A stretch of DNA of 15,198 bases from Gastranaerophilus sp045639085 (GTDB lineage Bacteria > Cyanobacteriota > Vampirovibrionia > Gastranaerophilales > Gastranaerophilaceae): contig JAZUCM010000132.1 in assembly GCA_045639085.1 (NCBI GenBank), positions 1 to 15,198 of the forward strand, given 5' to 3'. The stretch's first letter is position 1; each line of letters opens with the position of its first letter. Shown piece after piece: positions 14,913-15,198 of this stretch. The notes below the pieces were generated by a model. It did not search any database. It was not told the DNA's origin and saw only the letters and a program-made list of their open reading frames with translations. A program made the position numbers and the translations under genes.

Positions 14913-15198
14913 TTATGTCGCTTTTTGCGGCGAGTTAAAAGGTTAAAAGGTTAAAAAGTTAAATGGTTAAAAGGGTTTATGGAAATAAACAAGGTTAAGC
15001 CGCTGCGTTTACACAAGTCGGATCGTAGCCATGTCGTTCTGTGTGCCAAGGAGTTGAACTGGTGTATTGTCTTCCTAAGACCGCTTGGCCTCCGACTTAT
15101 GTCGCTTTTTGCGGCGAGTTAAAAGGTTAAAAGGTTAAAAAGTTAAATGGTTAAAAGGGTTTATGGAAATAAACAAGGTTAAGCCGCTGCGTTTACAC
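14913..15198 (+). repeat. Tandem direct repeat, 184-bp period, two copies visible (second cut by window end)
   Basis: Positions 14913-15014 recur perfectly at 15097-15198, a 102-base match with a 184-base period. The 82 bases between (15015-15096) are single-copy here. The repeated part contains a GTCGC-TTTTT-GCGGC hairpin (with one G-T pair), a run of five phased 8-base units of the GGTTAAAA type (14933-14972) and a GTTTAT-GGAA-ATAAAC hairpin (14975-14990). The remainder of the 367-base non-coding right end (14832-14912) holds only the promoter region of the small gene and otherwise nothing I recognise. Function is unknown; it may be an intergenic repeat family, a structured RNA or part of a longer array. 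Confidence 0.85.
15015..15098. other. Structured, tRNA-sized segment with nested inverted repeats
   Basis: This 84-base segment is closed by a perfect 8-bp inverted repeat (AAGTCGGA at 15015-15022, TCCGACTT at 15091-15098). Inside it are GCCAAG/CTTGGC (15045-15050/15084-15089) and a 5-bp hairpin GTCTT-CCT-AAGAC (15069-15081). On the minus strand the start (AGTCGGAGGCCAAGCGGTCT) looks like a tRNA acceptor stem plus D arm. No proper anticodon arm or T arm follows, so it is not called a tRNA. Confidence 0.5.

Noticed and set aside
14994..15000. GTTAAGC as an integron attC core site (GTTRRRY)
   Set aside because: No matching RYYYAAC partner, no integron integrase and no cassette-type gene in the unit were found.
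15015..15098. A functional tRNA gene on the minus strand
   Set aside because: The acceptor-like and D-arm-like parts fit, but no 5-bp anticodon stem with 7-base loop and no T arm can be drawn.
14913..15198. CRISPR array
   Set aside because: Repeats of 102 bases with an 82-base centre are far too long for CRISPR, and no cas genes are present.

Overview
The window looks like a chromosomal piece from an AT-rich, anaerobic, diderm bacterium. My best guess is a gut member of the Gastranaerophilales (Vampirovibrionia/'Melainabacteria'). The basis is recognition from memory, not a search: hypothetical proteins with short N-terminal 'FKA' or 'FNG' tags, a pilin-like protein with a DLNG.KGPN..GKDIGF stretch and a VRCVKR end, and a 125-aa 'MTENW' protein. 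An outer-membrane porin-like protein supports a diderm envelope.

Layout. (1) Positions 1-140 are the end of an IS3-like insertion sequence (transposase N-terminus on the minus strand, terminal repeat ending at 140). It abuts the 3' remnant of a pilin-like/DUF1566-like gene (141-785). (2) A minus-strand tRNA-Ser(UGA) follows, with its own promoter and rho-independent terminator. (3) Three minus-strand genes come next: a protein-kinase-like protein, a GNAT acetyltransferase and a porin-like outer-membrane protein. (4) Positions 3766-10758 hold a tight six-gene minus-strand operon, transcribed hyfB-hyfC-hyfE-hyfF-hyfG-hyfI. It has the architecture of a group 4 membrane-bound [NiFe] hydrogenase. 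The large subunit, however, lacks three of the four cysteines that would hold the NiFe centre, and no maturation genes are present. It is therefore best read as an energy-converting-hydrogenase-related (Ehr-type) complex: an ion-pumping, complex I-like machine of unknown redox chemistry. A small XRE regulator sits just upstream in the same direction. (5) Divergently, metG, aroK and aroB form a plus-strand housekeeping cluster (methionyl-tRNA synthetase and two shikimate-pathway enzymes). (6) A small membrane-anchored hypothetical protein converges on aroB with no gap. (7) The right edge holds a perfect 102-bp direct repeat with a 184-bp period. The copies flank an 82-bp segment with nested inverted repeats, and the window stops exactly at the end of the second copy.

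How the genes work together. The Ehr-like operon would couple electron transfer through an Fe-S subunit (HyfI-like, fused to a ferredoxin-like domain) and a NuoCD-like subunit to H+ or Na+ translocation by two antiporter-like subunits (HyfB, HyfF), with HyfC and HyfE as membrane connectors. The XRE protein is the obvious candidate regulator by position only. The remaining genes are independent of this system. The most interesting items are the cysteine-depleted hydrogenase-like complex, the structured tandem repeat at the right edge, and the lineage-type kinase-like protein.
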